A stretch of 64,000 nt of DNA from assembly GCF_900631945.1 (NCBI RefSeq), contig NZ_UZWE01000029.1, positions 62,001 through 126,000 of the forward strand. The letters are read 5' to 3'. Shown here piece by piece: positions 18,916 through 27,679 of this stretch; the first letter of the stretch is position 1, and every line of letters begins with the position of its first letter. This DNA comes from Paracoccus haematequi. Lineage in GTDB: Bacteria; Pseudomonadota; Alphaproteobacteria; Rhodobacterales; Rhodobacteraceae. Made by a program: the position numbers and the translations under genes. The notes below the pieces were generated by a model. It made no database searches. It worked only from the letters and a program-made list of their open reading frames with translations, and was not told the origin of the DNA.

Positions 18916-20871
18916 GTGCGCCTGACAGGTATCGCACCCCTGCCCTTTTTCGGCTCTGCCGTCGTGTCCCTGGCCCTGATCGCCTTTGCCATCCTCAATC
19001 CCGACGCCGCCTCGGCGCTGTTCCAGGTCGCCAACGACTGGGTGCTGAGAGAGATGGGCTGGTTCTACATGCTGGCCGTCGGCGGCTTCGTCATCTTCCT
19101 GCTGTGCCTGGCCATCAGCCCGCTGGGCAATGTCCGCCTGGGGCCGGACGAATCGGTGCCGGACTACAGCTATGGCACCTGGATCGCGATGCTGTTCAGC
19201 GCGGGCATGGGGATCGGCATCGTCTTCTACGGCGTGGCCGAGCCGATCATGCATTTCTCGAACCCGCCCGACGCGGCGCCCGGCAGCCCCCAGGCCGCCC
19301 GCGACGCGCTGAGCATCACCTTCTTCCACTGGGGCGTCCATGCCTGGGCGATCTATGCCGTGATGGGGCTGGCCCTGGCCTATTTCGGGTTCCGGCGGGG
19401 CGAGCCGCTGGTGATCCGCTCGGCCTTCCGGCCGCTGCTGGGGGACCGGGTGAACGGGCCGCTGGGCGACATGATCGACATCTTCGCGGTGGTCGGCACG
19501 CTGGCCGGTCTGTCGACCTCGCTGGGGCTGGGGGTCGCGCAGCTGAACGCGACCGGGGCCTATCTGTTCGGGCTGCCGCAGACCATCAACATCCAGCTTG
19601 GCCTGATCGCGGTGGTCACGCTGCTGGCGACGCTGACGGTCGCCACGGGGCTGGACAACGGCATCCGGCGGCTGTCCGAATTCATCCTGATCCTGTCCTT
19701 CGTGCTGATGGGGCTGATCCTGATCCTGGGTCCGACGCAGTTCCTGCTGCAAGCCTTCGTCGAGAATATCGGCCTTTACATCGACAGCTTCGTGACCCGG
19801 ACCTTCCACATCTATGCCTATGAGCCGACCGACTGGGTGGGCAGCTGGACGCTGTTCTATTGGGCCTGGTGGATGTCCTGGTCGCCCTTCGTGGGGCTGT
19901 TCATCGCCCGGATCTCTCGCGGGCGGACGATCCGGCAATTCCTGCTGGGCGTGCTGTTCGCGCCCGCCGGCTTCAGCTGCATCTGGTTCACGATCTTCGG
20001 CGACCTGGCGATCTGGCAGGATCTGAACGTGGCCGGGGGCGCGATCTCTCGGACCGTGGCGGAAAACATGCCCATCGCGTTGTTCGCGGTGTTCGAATAC
20101 CTGCCCGCCTCGGCCTGGCTGGCCTGGCTGGCGGGGCTGCTGGTGGCGATCTATTTCGTCACCGCATCCGACGCGGGCGCCCTGGTGATCGCCATGATCA
20201 CCTCGAAGGGGGACGAGGAGCCGGTGCTGTGGCTGCGCGTCTTCTGGGCGCTGACCTGCGGCGGGGTCGCGGGCGGGCTGCTGCTGGCGGGGGGTCTGGA
20301 CGCGGTGGAAATGGCGGCGGTGATCGCGGCGGCGCCCCTGTCGATCGTCATGGTCTTCATGTGCTTCGGCATCTGGAAGGGCCTGACGGACGAGGTGGCG
20401 CTGACCGCAAGCGCCGCCCTGCCCGCCGCCCCCCTGATCGGCGAGGGCAGCGCAAGCTGGCGCCGCCGCCTGGGCGCCATCGTCAGCCATCCGGGCAAGC
20501 GGCAGGTGACGGAGTTCATCGACAGGACCGTGACCCAGGCCCTGGACGCCGTGCAGGCCGAACTGGCCCGGCGCGGCCATGGCGGAGAGATCGCGCGAGA
20601 GGACGACGCCGTGATCCTGCGCATCGACCTGGGCGAGGGGATCAGCGATTTCCTGTATCGCGTCCAGCCGGTCAGCCGCCCGATCCCGTCCTTCGCGCTG
20701 ACCGACGCCGCGCGCGGGGAAGGCGGGCGCAACCGCTATTACCGGGCCGAGGTGTTCCTGGCGCAGGGCAGCCGGGGATACGACATCTTCGGCTATGACC
20801 GAGAGGAGATCATCGCCGATGTGGTCGCCCATTACGACCGCTATCTGCATTACCTCTCGCTGCGGCCGTAA
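18916..20871 (+). CDS. BCCT-family transporter (BetT-like choline/betaine uptake)
   Basis: A 651-residue protein with about 12 membrane helices and the BCCT signatures (FYWAWWMSWSPFVGLFIARI, GMGIGIVFYGVAEP). Its ~130-residue C-terminal cytoplasmic domain (from about VSHPGKRQVTEF) is typical of the BetT subgroup rather than short betaine carriers. It imports choline or a related quaternary amine by cation or proton symport. I chose GTG 18916 because AAGGAG lies 7 bp upstream and the next residues lead directly into the first helix. Choline yields glycine betaine and then sarcosine, so a metabolic link to the sox genes at the window start is possible. Confidence 0.87.
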   Translation: MRLTGIAPLPFFGSAVVSLALIAFAILNPDAASALFQVANDWVLREMGWFYMLAVGGFVIFLLCLAISPLGNVRLGPDESVPDYSYGTWIAMLFSAGMGIGIVFYGVAEPIMHFSNPPDAAPGSPQAARDALSITFFHWGVHAWAIYAVMGLALAYFGFRRGEPLVIRSAFRPLLGDRVNGPLGDMIDIFAVVGTLAGLSTSLGLGVAQLNATGAYLFGLPQTINIQLGLIAVVTLLATLTVATGLDNGIRRLSEFILILSFVLMGLILILGPTQFLLQAFVENIGLYIDSFVTRTFHIYAYEPTDWVGSWTLFYWAWWMSWSPFVGLFIARISRGRTIRQFLLGVLFAPAGFSCIWFTIFGDLAIWQDLNVAGGAISRTVAENMPIALFAVFEYLPASAWLAWLAGLLVAIYFVTASDAGALVIAMITSKGDEEPVLWLRVFWALTCGGVAGGLLLAGGLDAVEMAAVIAAAPLSIVMVFMCFGIWKGLTDEVALTASAALPAAPLIGEGSASWRRRLGAIVSHPGKRQVTEFIDRTVTQALDAVQAELARRGHGGEIAREDDAVILRIDLGEGISDFLYRVQPVSRPIPSFALTDAARGEGGRNRYYRAEVFLAQGSRGYDIFGYDREEIIADVVAHYDRYLHYLSLRP

Positions 20872-20986
20872 GACCCCTGCCGCCGCGCGAACGGCGCGGC
20901 GCCTTCCCCGCCATTGCCGGGTTTGCGCTTGGCTTGCGCGCGCCGACCCGGCAAAAGGAAGCCGACGCCGCCGTTCGGGGATTCCG

Positions 20987-21703
20987 ATGACCACCTCTCG
21001 TCCGATCCTGCTGTCCGACCGCCACCTGGCCCGGATCGCCCCGGCCCAGGGGCCGCTGCACGATCCCCGCTGGCGGATGCTGGATGACGCCGATCTGGAC
21101 CGCCTGGCCGATGAGTTGACGCGGGGGCGGCCCCGGCCGATCCCGATCTTCGCCTATGGCTCGCTGATCTGGAATCCGGGCTTTGCGGTGGGCGCGCGGC
21201 GGCGGGCCACGGCGATCGGCTGGCATCGCAGCTTTTCGATCTCGCTGGATCACTTTCGCGGCTCGCCGGACCGGCCGGGGCTGATGCTGGCCCTGGCGCG
21301 CGGCGGGCAATGCGAGGGGCTGGTCCTGGACATCGCCCAGGGAACCGAGGTCCAGTCCCTGCGCGACATCCTGCGCCGCGAGCTGGTGGCGCATGAACTG
21401 GCGGGCAATGCCTGCTGGATCACGGTCCAGACCGAAAACGGGCGGCAAGAGGCGCTGACCTTCTATGCCGATCCGGTCGGCACCCTGACGGCGCGGCTGA
21501 CGGTCGAGGAACAGGCGCGCAGGCTGGCCCGCGCGGCGGGCGCGGCCGGGTCGGGGGCCGAATACCTGCTGCGCACCGCGCGCGGACTGGCCGAACACGG
21601 CATCCACGACGACTATATCTGGACGCTGCAACAGCATGTCGCCCAGGAAATCGACACCGCCGTGGACGAATGCTTCATCGCCCCGGCCCGGCGAACCGAC
21701 TGA
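20987..21703 (+). CDS. ChaC-like gamma-glutamylcyclotransferase
   Basis: The 238-residue protein carries the hallmark IFAYGSLIWNPGF of the ChaC/GGCT fold, which binds the gamma-glutamyl moiety, and the rest of the domain to HDDYIWTLQQHV. ChaC enzymes cleave glutathione to 5-oxoproline and Cys-Gly. The start ATG at 20987 is the first giving the family N-terminus; the frame is open upstream over the end of the BCCT gene. Transcription with that gene is possible (115-bp gap). Confidence 0.85.
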   Translation: MTTSRPILLSDRHLARIAPAQGPLHDPRWRMLDDADLDRLADELTRGRPRPIPIFAYGSLIWNPGFAVGARRRATAIGWHRSFSISLDHFRGSPDRPGLMLALARGGQCEGLVLDIAQGTEVQSLRDILRRELVAHELAGNACWITVQTENGRQEALTFYADPVGTLTARLTVEEQARRLARAAGAAGSGAEYLLRTARGLAEHGIHDDYIWTLQQHVAQEIDTAVDECFIAPARRTD

Positions 21704-21747
21704 GGCCGCCGGCGGCAGGGCGACCTGGTGCCCTGAACCCCGGCCCC

Positions 21748-21784
21748 TTGCGCTTGTGTGCAGCACGAATATATTTGCTGCACA
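21748..21784 (+). promoter_or_regulatory. Promoter with perfect 9-bp inverted repeat around the -10 box
   Basis: TTGCGC (21748-21753) and TATATT (21770-21775) are spaced by 16 bp. A perfect inverted repeat, TGTGCAGCA (21757-21765) and TGCTGCACA (21776-21784), brackets the -10 element, 17 bp upstream of the next ATG. A dimeric repressor bound here would block transcription. A 5' mRNA hairpin is less likely given the promoter fit. Confidence 0.6.
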
Positions 21785-21800
21785 TGACCCAGGATGCCCA

Positions 21801-22823
21801 ATGACCGTCCAGTCCCAATCCCGCGCGGCCCAGGTCGCCTATCAGGATCTGCTGCGCCTGCATCTGGAAGACAGCGCCTCGGACCTGATCGGCAGCGTCG
21901 AGGAACGGGTGCGCAACGGCCGCGTTTATCTGTACGACAAGTTCCGCATCGGCACCCAGATGAAAAGCCGCTATCTGGGCGAGGGGACGCCGGATCTGCG
22001 GCAGCGCCTGGCGCGGGCCGCCGACCTGAAGGCCCAAGCGGGGGACCGGCGGCGGGACATGGCGCGCCTGGCCCGCGTCCTCCGGGCCGAGGGCTTCATC
22101 GCGACGGATCGCGACACCGGATCGCTGCTGTCGGCCTTTGCCCGCGCCGGGGTGTTCCGGCTGGGCGGCACGCTGGTCGGGACCGCAGCCTATGGCCTTT
22201 ATCAGGGCGAACTGGGCCTGCGCATGGGATCGGACGACCTGGCGCAGACCGGCGATATCGACTTCGCCAGCTTCCACCGGCTGTCGGTCGCGCTTGGCGA
22301 CCGGGTTCAGGAAAACCCCGGCGAGATCCTGCAAACGCTGGAATTCGACCCGGTGCCGGGGGTGCAGGACCGGCAGGTCTGGAAATGGCGTCAGACGCGC
22401 GGCACCGCCATGGTGGAATTCCTGACCCCCGCCTTCGGCGACGAAAGCGTCAAGCCGCTTCCGGCCCTGGGGGTCAGCGCGCTGGCGCTGCATTACCTGA
22501 ACTTCCTGATCGCGGATCCGATCCCGGCGCTTGCCCTGTATCGGTCGGGGGTGCTGGTCCAGATCCCGCGCCCCGAACGGTTCGCGATCCACAAGCTGAT
22601 CGTGGCCGACCGCCGCAAGGGCGGACCCGACCAGGCGAAAGCGCGCAAGGATCGCGGCCAGGCGGCCTTCCTGATCGAGGCCCTGGCCCAGGACCGCCCC
22701 GACGACCTGGCCGAGGCCCTGGCGGACGCCCGCTCTCGCGGGCCGCGTTGGCGCAGCCGGATCGAGGCGAGCCTGGCCCGGATGCCCCGCAGCGCGGAAA
22801 TCCTGCGCGATCTGGGGGCCTGA
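21801..22823 (+). CDS. Nucleotidyltransferase family protein (NTP_transf_8-like)
   Basis: A 340-residue cytoplasmic protein. The segment GLRMGSDDLAQTGDIDFA contains a spaced Gly-Ser and an Asp-Ile-Asp, as in the polymerase-beta-type nucleotidyltransferase fold, and matches the uncharacterised NTP_transf_8 family. The C-terminal ~100 residues are helical and charged (FAIHKLIVADRRKGG). It has no partner gene resembling a HEPN or MazF/MazE toxin-antitoxin component. The tightly placed promoter-operator upstream suggests regulated, stand-alone expression. The biochemical role is unknown. Confidence 0.72.
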   Translation: MTVQSQSRAAQVAYQDLLRLHLEDSASDLIGSVEERVRNGRVYLYDKFRIGTQMKSRYLGEGTPDLRQRLARAADLKAQAGDRRRDMARLARVLRAEGFIATDRDTGSLLSAFARAGVFRLGGTLVGTAAYGLYQGELGLRMGSDDLAQTGDIDFASFHRLSVALGDRVQENPGEILQTLEFDPVPGVQDRQVWKWRQTRGTAMVEFLTPAFGDESVKPLPALGVSALALHYLNFLIADPIPALALYRSGVLVQIPRPERFAIHKLIVADRRKGGPDQAKARKDRGQAAFLIEALAQDRPDDLAEALADARSRGPRWRSRIEASLARMPRSAEILRDLGA

Positions 22824-22901
22824 TCCGGCCGGAACGGCGGAACAAAAGCCGCCCGAAGCCGGTTTCTCCTGCGCTGCCATCACGGCGGACGGAGGAAGGA
22901 C

Positions 22902-23090
22902 ATGGCCCGACAGGACGAACCCGGCAAGACCCCCGCGCAACCCCCGGCCGACAAGGACGGCGTCCTGCCCGACGGCATTCGCGGAACGACGCGCGACACC
23001 GGCCACACGGTCCCCGAGGACGAACACGAAGGCTTCCCCGACCCCACCAAGCCAAAGCACAAGCCGGGATCGCGCCCTTCGACCCCCTGA
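22902..23090 (+). CDS. Small hydrophilic protein, 62 residues
   Basis: The ATG at 22902 is preceded by a strong GGAGGAAGG site, the main reason to accept it. The product is Pro/Asp/Lys/Gly-rich, without hydrophobic segments, and probably disordered. It shares the EHEG(F/V)P segment with the small product at 30142-30303. No known family is recognised. Confidence 0.6.
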   Translation: MARQDEPGKTPAQPPADKDGVLPDGIRGTTRDTGHTVPEDEHEGFPDPTKPKHKPGSRPSTP

Positions 23091-23120
23091 TCGCGCCAGC
23101 CGCCCGTTCGGGGATGCCGG

Positions 23121-23558
23121 TCAGGCGATCCGGTCCCGCGTCGCGCGGCAGGGGTTGCCGTTGAAGAATCGTTGCAGGATCCGGTCGAACACGTCCGGCG
23201 CGCCCGGAACCGCCGCGAACAGCGTGGCCGAGGATCGCAGCTTGGCCGCATCGACTGGCCCGAAGATCGCCTCGGCCGACAGGCCGTGATGGGCCAGCAC
23301 GGCTTCCGCGCTCCGGATCAGCCGCGGCCCCAGGACCGGGTGGGCCAGATACCGCTTCGCCTCGTCCAGATTCGCGATGCCATAGCGCTGCGACATCGCC
23401 GACTGCCCCAGCCCGCGCAGTTGCGGAAAGATGAACCACATCCAATGGCTCTGCTTGCGCCCCTGCCGCAATTCGGACAGCGCGGTGTCATGACTGTCCT
23501 GCTGCGCCTCGACGAAGCGATCCAGCGAGGTGACCGGCGACGGGGGATCATGCGGCAT
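23121..23558 (-). CDS. DUF1810 family protein
   Basis: A 145-residue protein matching DUF1810: RFVEAQQDSHDTALSELRQG near the start, the aromatic SHWMWFIFPQLRGLG, and YLAHPVLGPRL. The family is small, soluble and of unknown biochemical function. The ATG at 23558 (MPHDPPSP) follows AAGGAACT. The gene is convergent with the small gene at 22902. Confidence 0.85.
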   Translation of the reverse strand: MPHDPPSPVTSLDRFVEAQQDSHDTALSELRQGRKQSHWMWFIFPQLRGLGQSAMSQRYGIANLDEAKRYLAHPVLGPRLIRSAEAVLAHHGLSAEAIFGPVDAAKLRSSATLFAAVPGAPDVFDRILQRFFNGNPCRATRDRIA

Positions 23559-23981
23559 CCGGGAGTTCCTTGTCCTGCAAAACCGCAACCGGGCCACGCG
23601 CGATTGGTTCCGCCTTCCGATCGCCGCCCCCCTTGCAGGAAGCGGTCACCCCCGTGTGCCGGGCCTTTCCGGGGACATCATCGCGGGCAGCGCCTGGGCG
23701 GCATAGTCGAACCTGCCGACGGTCATGACCTCTTGGGCGGCCCGCATCCGACAGTTCCCTGACCGAAAAGCGTGGCCTGGGGTCGCGGGCATCCCAGCGG
23801 CACGGAACAGGAAGGAAACAGAAAACCGGCATCGCCCCCGGCAAGAACCGCGGGATCAAAGCACCCCACCCGGATCCCTTGCCGCGGGCTTTCGCGGGGA
23901 CCGATTGTCGACACGCGGATGCGGCGCTAGGGTGGGCGTCCTGGGCGATGATCGCGCCAGGGTTGTCCTTCCCGAAAGACG
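23559..23981. other. Intergenic region of about 420 bp
   Basis: Open frames on both strands here have no ribosome binding sites, family motifs or neighbours in support. No terminator or promoter could be called with confidence. It may contain decayed coding sequence. Confidence 0.4.
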
Positions 23982-24635
23982 ATGCGCCGCCTGCTTGCAA
24001 CCGCCTTTTACCTGTTCCGCTATGGGGTTCTGTCGGCCACGCTGATCGTGATCGGGGGATTCCTGATGGCCGGTTTCGCGGGCACCGGGCCGACCCCCGA
24101 TGCCCAGCCCGCCCTGGCGGGGGTGGTGCTGGCCGCGCTGTTGCTGCCGGGACTGTTCCTGCCCCGCACCGCCGCGCGGCGGCGCAAGGCCCGGCGGCGG
24201 GCAAGTCGGCGGGCGGGGCCGCGCGCCCGGCCCCGCGCCAGGTCTACGACGCCCCGGCCAAGGCCCAAGGCCCGCCAGGCCGCGCGCGGGGCGGCCTGTC
24301 CCCGCGACGGGCACGACTTCGAACGCTGGGTGGCGGAGCGGCTGGAGCTGCATGGCTGGCGGGCCGAGGTGACGGCGGGATCGGGCGATCAGGGCCTGGA
24401 CATCATCGCCCGCCAGGGCGGCCGCCGGATCGGCATCCAGTGCAAGCGCCATGACGGCGCGGTCGGCAACAAGGCCGTGCAAGAGGCGTTCTTGGGCCGG
24501 GCCTTCCACCGGGTCGACACCGCCATTGTGATCACAACCGGCCATTATACCGAAAGCGCCAAGGCCCTGTCGCGCAAGACCGGCGTGCATCTGCTGCATG
24601 TCCGCGACATTTCCCGACTGCACCGGCTGCGCTGA
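23982..24635 (+). CDS. Membrane-anchored Mrr-like restriction endonuclease domain protein
   Basis: A 217-residue protein with two N-terminal hydrophobic segments (~residues 5-30 and 43-61), a very Arg-rich linker (~63-105), and a C-terminal PD-(D/E)XK-type Mrr_cat domain. Active-site candidates are Asp140 in GDQGLDI and Gln153/Lys155 in IQCKRH, followed by VGNKAVQEAF. The family cuts or binds DNA, often modified DNA. Membrane-anchored members are widespread but poorly studied. The gene is convergent with malQ and abuts its stop. Confidence 0.82.
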   Translation: MRRLLATAFYLFRYGVLSATLIVIGGFLMAGFAGTGPTPDAQPALAGVVLAALLLPGLFLPRTAARRRKARRRASRRAGPRARPRARSTTPRPRPKARQAARGAACPRDGHDFERWVAERLELHGWRAEVTAGSGDQGLDIIARQGGRRIGIQCKRHDGAVGNKAVQEAFLGRAFHRVDTAIVITTGHYTESAKALSRKTGVHLLHVRDISRLHRLR

Positions 24636-26417
24636 TCACGCCTTGGGCCGTTCCGCCGCGATTCCGGCGACGATGGCGCGAAACAGGCCGCTTGCGGCGA
24701 TCTCCTCGGCCGTCCGGGCCAGGCGGGGCCGCCAGTTGGGATATTCGCCCTCGGTGCTGGGCAGGTTCACGGGGCGGTCGTCCCCCGCCAGATCCTCCAG
24801 CCGGACGGCCATCAGGCGGGCCGGAGTGCGCGCCACGAAGCGATGGACCGCCGCCACCAGGTCGGGCGGCGGATCGCCGTCCGCCCCCTCGCCGCCGTCC
24901 CACAGACCGGCCTCGGCCAGGGCGCGGATCAGCGCCCCCCGCTCGGCCGGGCGGGCCGCCGCCTGGTCGCGGGCGGCCTCTGCGCCGATCAGGCCGAATC
25001 TCTGGCGCAGGGCGATGTCCTGGCCGCCCCACCAGCCCCGGAAGGTCGGCAGGTCGTGGGTGGACAGGCAGGCCAGGGCCAGGTCGGGATAATCCCCCGG
25101 CGGCAGGAAGCCGCCCTTAGCGTCGCGTTCGAAGAACAGGATGCGATAGGACAGGATCCCCGCCGCCGCCATCACCGCGCGAAAGCCCGGCGGCACATTG
25201 CCCAGATCCTCGCCCACGACCAGGGCGCCGCTGTCCTGGGACGCCTGGGCCAGGGCGCGCAGCATGTCGTCCAGCGGATAGCGGGCATAGGCGCCCGCCT
25301 GCGGCCCCGCCCCCTTCGGGATCAGGAACAGCTGCCACAGGCCCATGGCGTGATCCAGCCGGACCGCGCCCGCCGGTTCCATCACGCCCGCCATCAGCCT
25401 GCCGAATGGCGCGGCGCGCGATGCGGCCATCGCGGCGGGGGACAGCGGCGCCAAGGCCCAGTCCTGCCCTTGTTCGTTGAAGTAATCGGGCGGCGCGCCG
25501 ATCCGCACATCGGCCAGCACATCGGGATTGCCCCAGCTTCCCGACCCGTCGGCGGCCTCGCCCACGGCCAGATCCAGATACAGGCCGATGCCCATCCCGG
25601 CTTCGGCGCAGGCGTCGCGGGCACGGGCCAGTTGGCGGGCCGTCTGGTCCTGCAACCAGCGATGGAAGCGGATCTCGGCTGCATGGTCGCGGGCGAAGGC
25701 CGCCACCTCGGCACCGCCGGGATCGCGCCAGGCGGCGGGCCAGGCGGTCCAGCCCGCCCCCTGCCCCGCCGCCGCCATTCGCGCGGACAGCGCCTCGAAC
25801 AGCGCGTGCCGGTCCAGTTCCGCGCCGCCCCGCGCCCGCGCCTGGTCCGAGGCATCGGGCCGCCCCAGCCCGTCCCACAGCGCCCGCAGCGCGTGCAGCT
25901 TGGCCCGCGCGACGCCGGGGTAATCGACCAGATCGGTCCTGCGCAGGCTGTCTACCGCGCCTTGGTCCATCATCGCCGGATCGAACCCCGCGATCCTGTC
26001 CACCGCCAGGTAAAGCGGGTTCAGGAACCGCCGGTTCGAGGGCGAGAACGGGCTGCACCGCCCCGGCGCGGCCAGGAACGGCGCGTGCAGCGGGTTCAGC
26101 CCGATGAAATCGGCCCCCTGCGCGCCCAAAATCGCCGCCAGGTCCCACAGATCCGCGAAATCGCCGATGCCCCAGTTGCGCGCCGACCGCAGTTGATACA
26201 GCTGCACCGCCACGCCCCAGCATCGGCTGTCCCCTGGCAGGCGGCAGCGCGCGCCCGGCGGCGCCTCCAGCCGCTGCGGGGTCATCGCCGCGCCGGGACC
26301 GAAGGCCGCGATCAGCCGTTCCAGCGTGGCCTCGGGCACCCGGTGACGCGTGCCGCCGACGCCTTCGTATTCGGGCTGGATGCCCAGGTTCCGCGCCCGT
26401 GCCGCGATATCGTCCAT
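24636..26417 (-). CDS. malQ: 4-alpha-glucanotransferase (amylomaltase, GH77)
   Basis: The 593-residue protein carries the GH77 catalytic residues: Asp nucleophile in VRLDHAMGLW, Glu acid/base in VVGEDLGNVP, and the third Asp in STHDLPTFRGWW. It transfers maltooligosaccharide segments between glucans. The ATG at 26417 has AGGAGGGG 7 bp upstream; the open frame extends 34 codons further without such a site. A CTGTCC-GAAA-GGACAG hairpin lies about 60 bp upstream (26477-26492). No glycogen genes are in view. Confidence 0.92.
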   Translation of the reverse strand: MDDIAARARNLGIQPEYEGVGGTRHRVPEATLERLIAAFGPGAAMTPQRLEAPPGARCRLPGDSRCWGVAVQLYQLRSARNWGIGDFADLWDLAAILGAQGADFIGLNPLHAPFLAAPGRCSPFSPSNRRFLNPLYLAVDRIAGFDPAMMDQGAVDSLRRTDLVDYPGVARAKLHALRALWDGLGRPDASDQARARGGAELDRHALFEALSARMAAAGQGAGWTAWPAAWRDPGGAEVAAFARDHAAEIRFHRWLQDQTARQLARARDACAEAGMGIGLYLDLAVGEAADGSGSWGNPDVLADVRIGAPPDYFNEQGQDWALAPLSPAAMAASRAAPFGRLMAGVMEPAGAVRLDHAMGLWQLFLIPKGAGPQAGAYARYPLDDMLRALAQASQDSGALVVGEDLGNVPPGFRAVMAAAGILSYRILFFERDAKGGFLPPGDYPDLALACLSTHDLPTFRGWWGGQDIALRQRFGLIGAEAARDQAAARPAERGALIRALAEAGLWDGGEGADGDPPPDLVAAVHRFVARTPARLMAVRLEDLAGDDRPVNLPSTEGEYPNWRPRLARTAEEIAASGLFRAIVAGIAAERPKA

Positions 26418-26651
26418 CGACCCCTCCTGCCCGCTGGGGACGAACGGGTCGCCGCAGGGATTGTTCCGGCCGGATCCTGTCCGAAAGGACAGCTTTCCCG
26501 GCGCGTAAACTTCAGACATAAGGCGCTTATCAGCCAGGCGGCACGGTGTTCACGGTTTACGAGTTTCGCCGCCCGGCTGACAAATCCCCCCTTGCGCCAG
26601 CCTCCTCGCACCCGGCCTGTCCCCAGGCCAGAGGATTTTTCGGACCCCGCC

Positions 26652-27512
26652 ATGAACGCCCTGCCCTTCCCCGACGCCTTTTCGCCCCGGCCGGGCCAGC
26701 CCGCGCCGATCCTGGCGGGCTTCGAATGCGGGCGGCTGCACTGGAACGGCCACGACCTGCTGCAATCGACCGGGCACCTGCCCCAGGCGGCGATGGCCCA
26801 TCACTATGACGTGGCCCGGCAGCAGGGCGCGGCGGGCGCCCGCGACGGGCTGTCCTGGCGCCACGACATCGCGGCGCGGGTGAATGCCGTGCCGCAAGGA
26901 TTTCCGGTGATCTGGGATCTGGTCCATTTCGACGCCCCGCCGCGCCCCGCGCAGCACGCCCTGGCCTGCTGCCGGGCGCTGCCGCCGGGGGCCTGGGCGA
27001 TCGCGGTCAACGAACCCTCGGTCGGGCGGCGGGTGTCGGGGATGATGCCGGGCCGCGCCACGGACATGGCGCTGCGGATGATGGCCGCCGCCGCCTGCCT
27101 GCCGGGCGGCCCGCGCTTCGCCACCTGCGACCCGTTCCACCACCTGCATCCCGCCGTGTTCCGGGCCACCGACCGGCTGGTGGCCAGCGGCCATGTGCGG
27201 ATGGTCGGCGTCAACTATTACCCCCACCACGCCATCGAGCCCCTGCACCGGGTGCTGCGCGCGGTGGCCGACCGTTACCGCCTGCCGGTGATGATCACGG
27301 AAACCGGCTGGCACCAGGGGCTGCGGCGGGCGCACCGCCGCTTTCCGCATATCCGCGACCGCTGGGACTGGCTGGCGCATGTCCAGGCCGAGATCGCCCT
27401 TTCAGGCGTGCCCGTGGCGGGCCTGTGCTGGTATCCCTGGCTGGACATGCCCGCCTGGGACGACCCCGCCCAGGGCCGCTGGCCCTGCGGCTGGCCGGGA
27501 CGGCAGGCGTGA
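26652..27512 (+). CDS. GH1-like clan GH-A glycoside hydrolase family protein
   Basis: The 286-residue protein begins with GFECGRLHWNGHDLLQSTGH, recalling short GH1-like proteins often found beside glycan synthesis genes. It keeps both clan GH-A landmarks: Glu121 in an NEP motif (acid/base) and Glu217 in ITETGW (nucleophile). A full GH1 enzyme has about 450 residues, so this is a shortened version. It is divergent from malQ with a ~235-bp gap, suggesting a glucan or glucoside role. Catalytic activity is an inference. Confidence 0.72.
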   Translation: MNALPFPDAFSPRPGQPAPILAGFECGRLHWNGHDLLQSTGHLPQAAMAHHYDVARQQGAAGARDGLSWRHDIAARVNAVPQGFPVIWDLVHFDAPPRPAQHALACCRALPPGAWAIAVNEPSVGRRVSGMMPGRATDMALRMMAAAACLPGGPRFATCDPFHHLHPAVFRATDRLVASGHVRMVGVNYYPHHAIEPLHRVLRAVADRYRLPVMITETGWHQGLRRAHRRFPHIRDRWDWLAHVQAEIALSGVPVAGLCWYPWLDMPAWDDPAQGRWPCGWPGRQA

Positions 27513-27520
27513 CGGCCCTG

Positions 27521-27679
27521 CTATCGATGCCGAAAGCCTCCGGTGGTCACAACCACCGGCCGGTTGCGGCAGAGCGGCGAATGATAGATCTGATCGCTGT
27601 CCCGGCCGTACACGAAGGTTCCCGCCGCGCTGAGGTCGCAGTCCTCGACGGCGCGCCATCGTTGATCGTCGATGCTCAT
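27521..27679 (-). pseudogene. Truncated Ada-type N-terminal domain (52 residues)
   Basis: The product MSIDDQRWRAVEDCDL... through AAGTFVYGRDSDQIYHSPLC follows the Ada zinc/methyl-acceptor domain pattern (RW.AV..RD...G.FVYAV.TTGIYCRPSC). It stops just after the first metal-binding segment. The acceptor cysteine position holds His instead, leaving one Cys of the usual four. It overlaps the DMT stop as ATGA. It is probably a remnant; a minimal functional protein is not excluded. Confidence 0.6.

Noticed and set aside
18871..20994. Minus-strand open frame opposite the BCCT gene
   Set aside because: Antisense composition artefact; the plus strand encodes a canonical BCCT transporter.
23725..24045. 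106-codon frame in the gap before the Mrr-like gene
   Set aside because: No ribosome binding site, no recognisable domain, overlaps the start of a supported gene.
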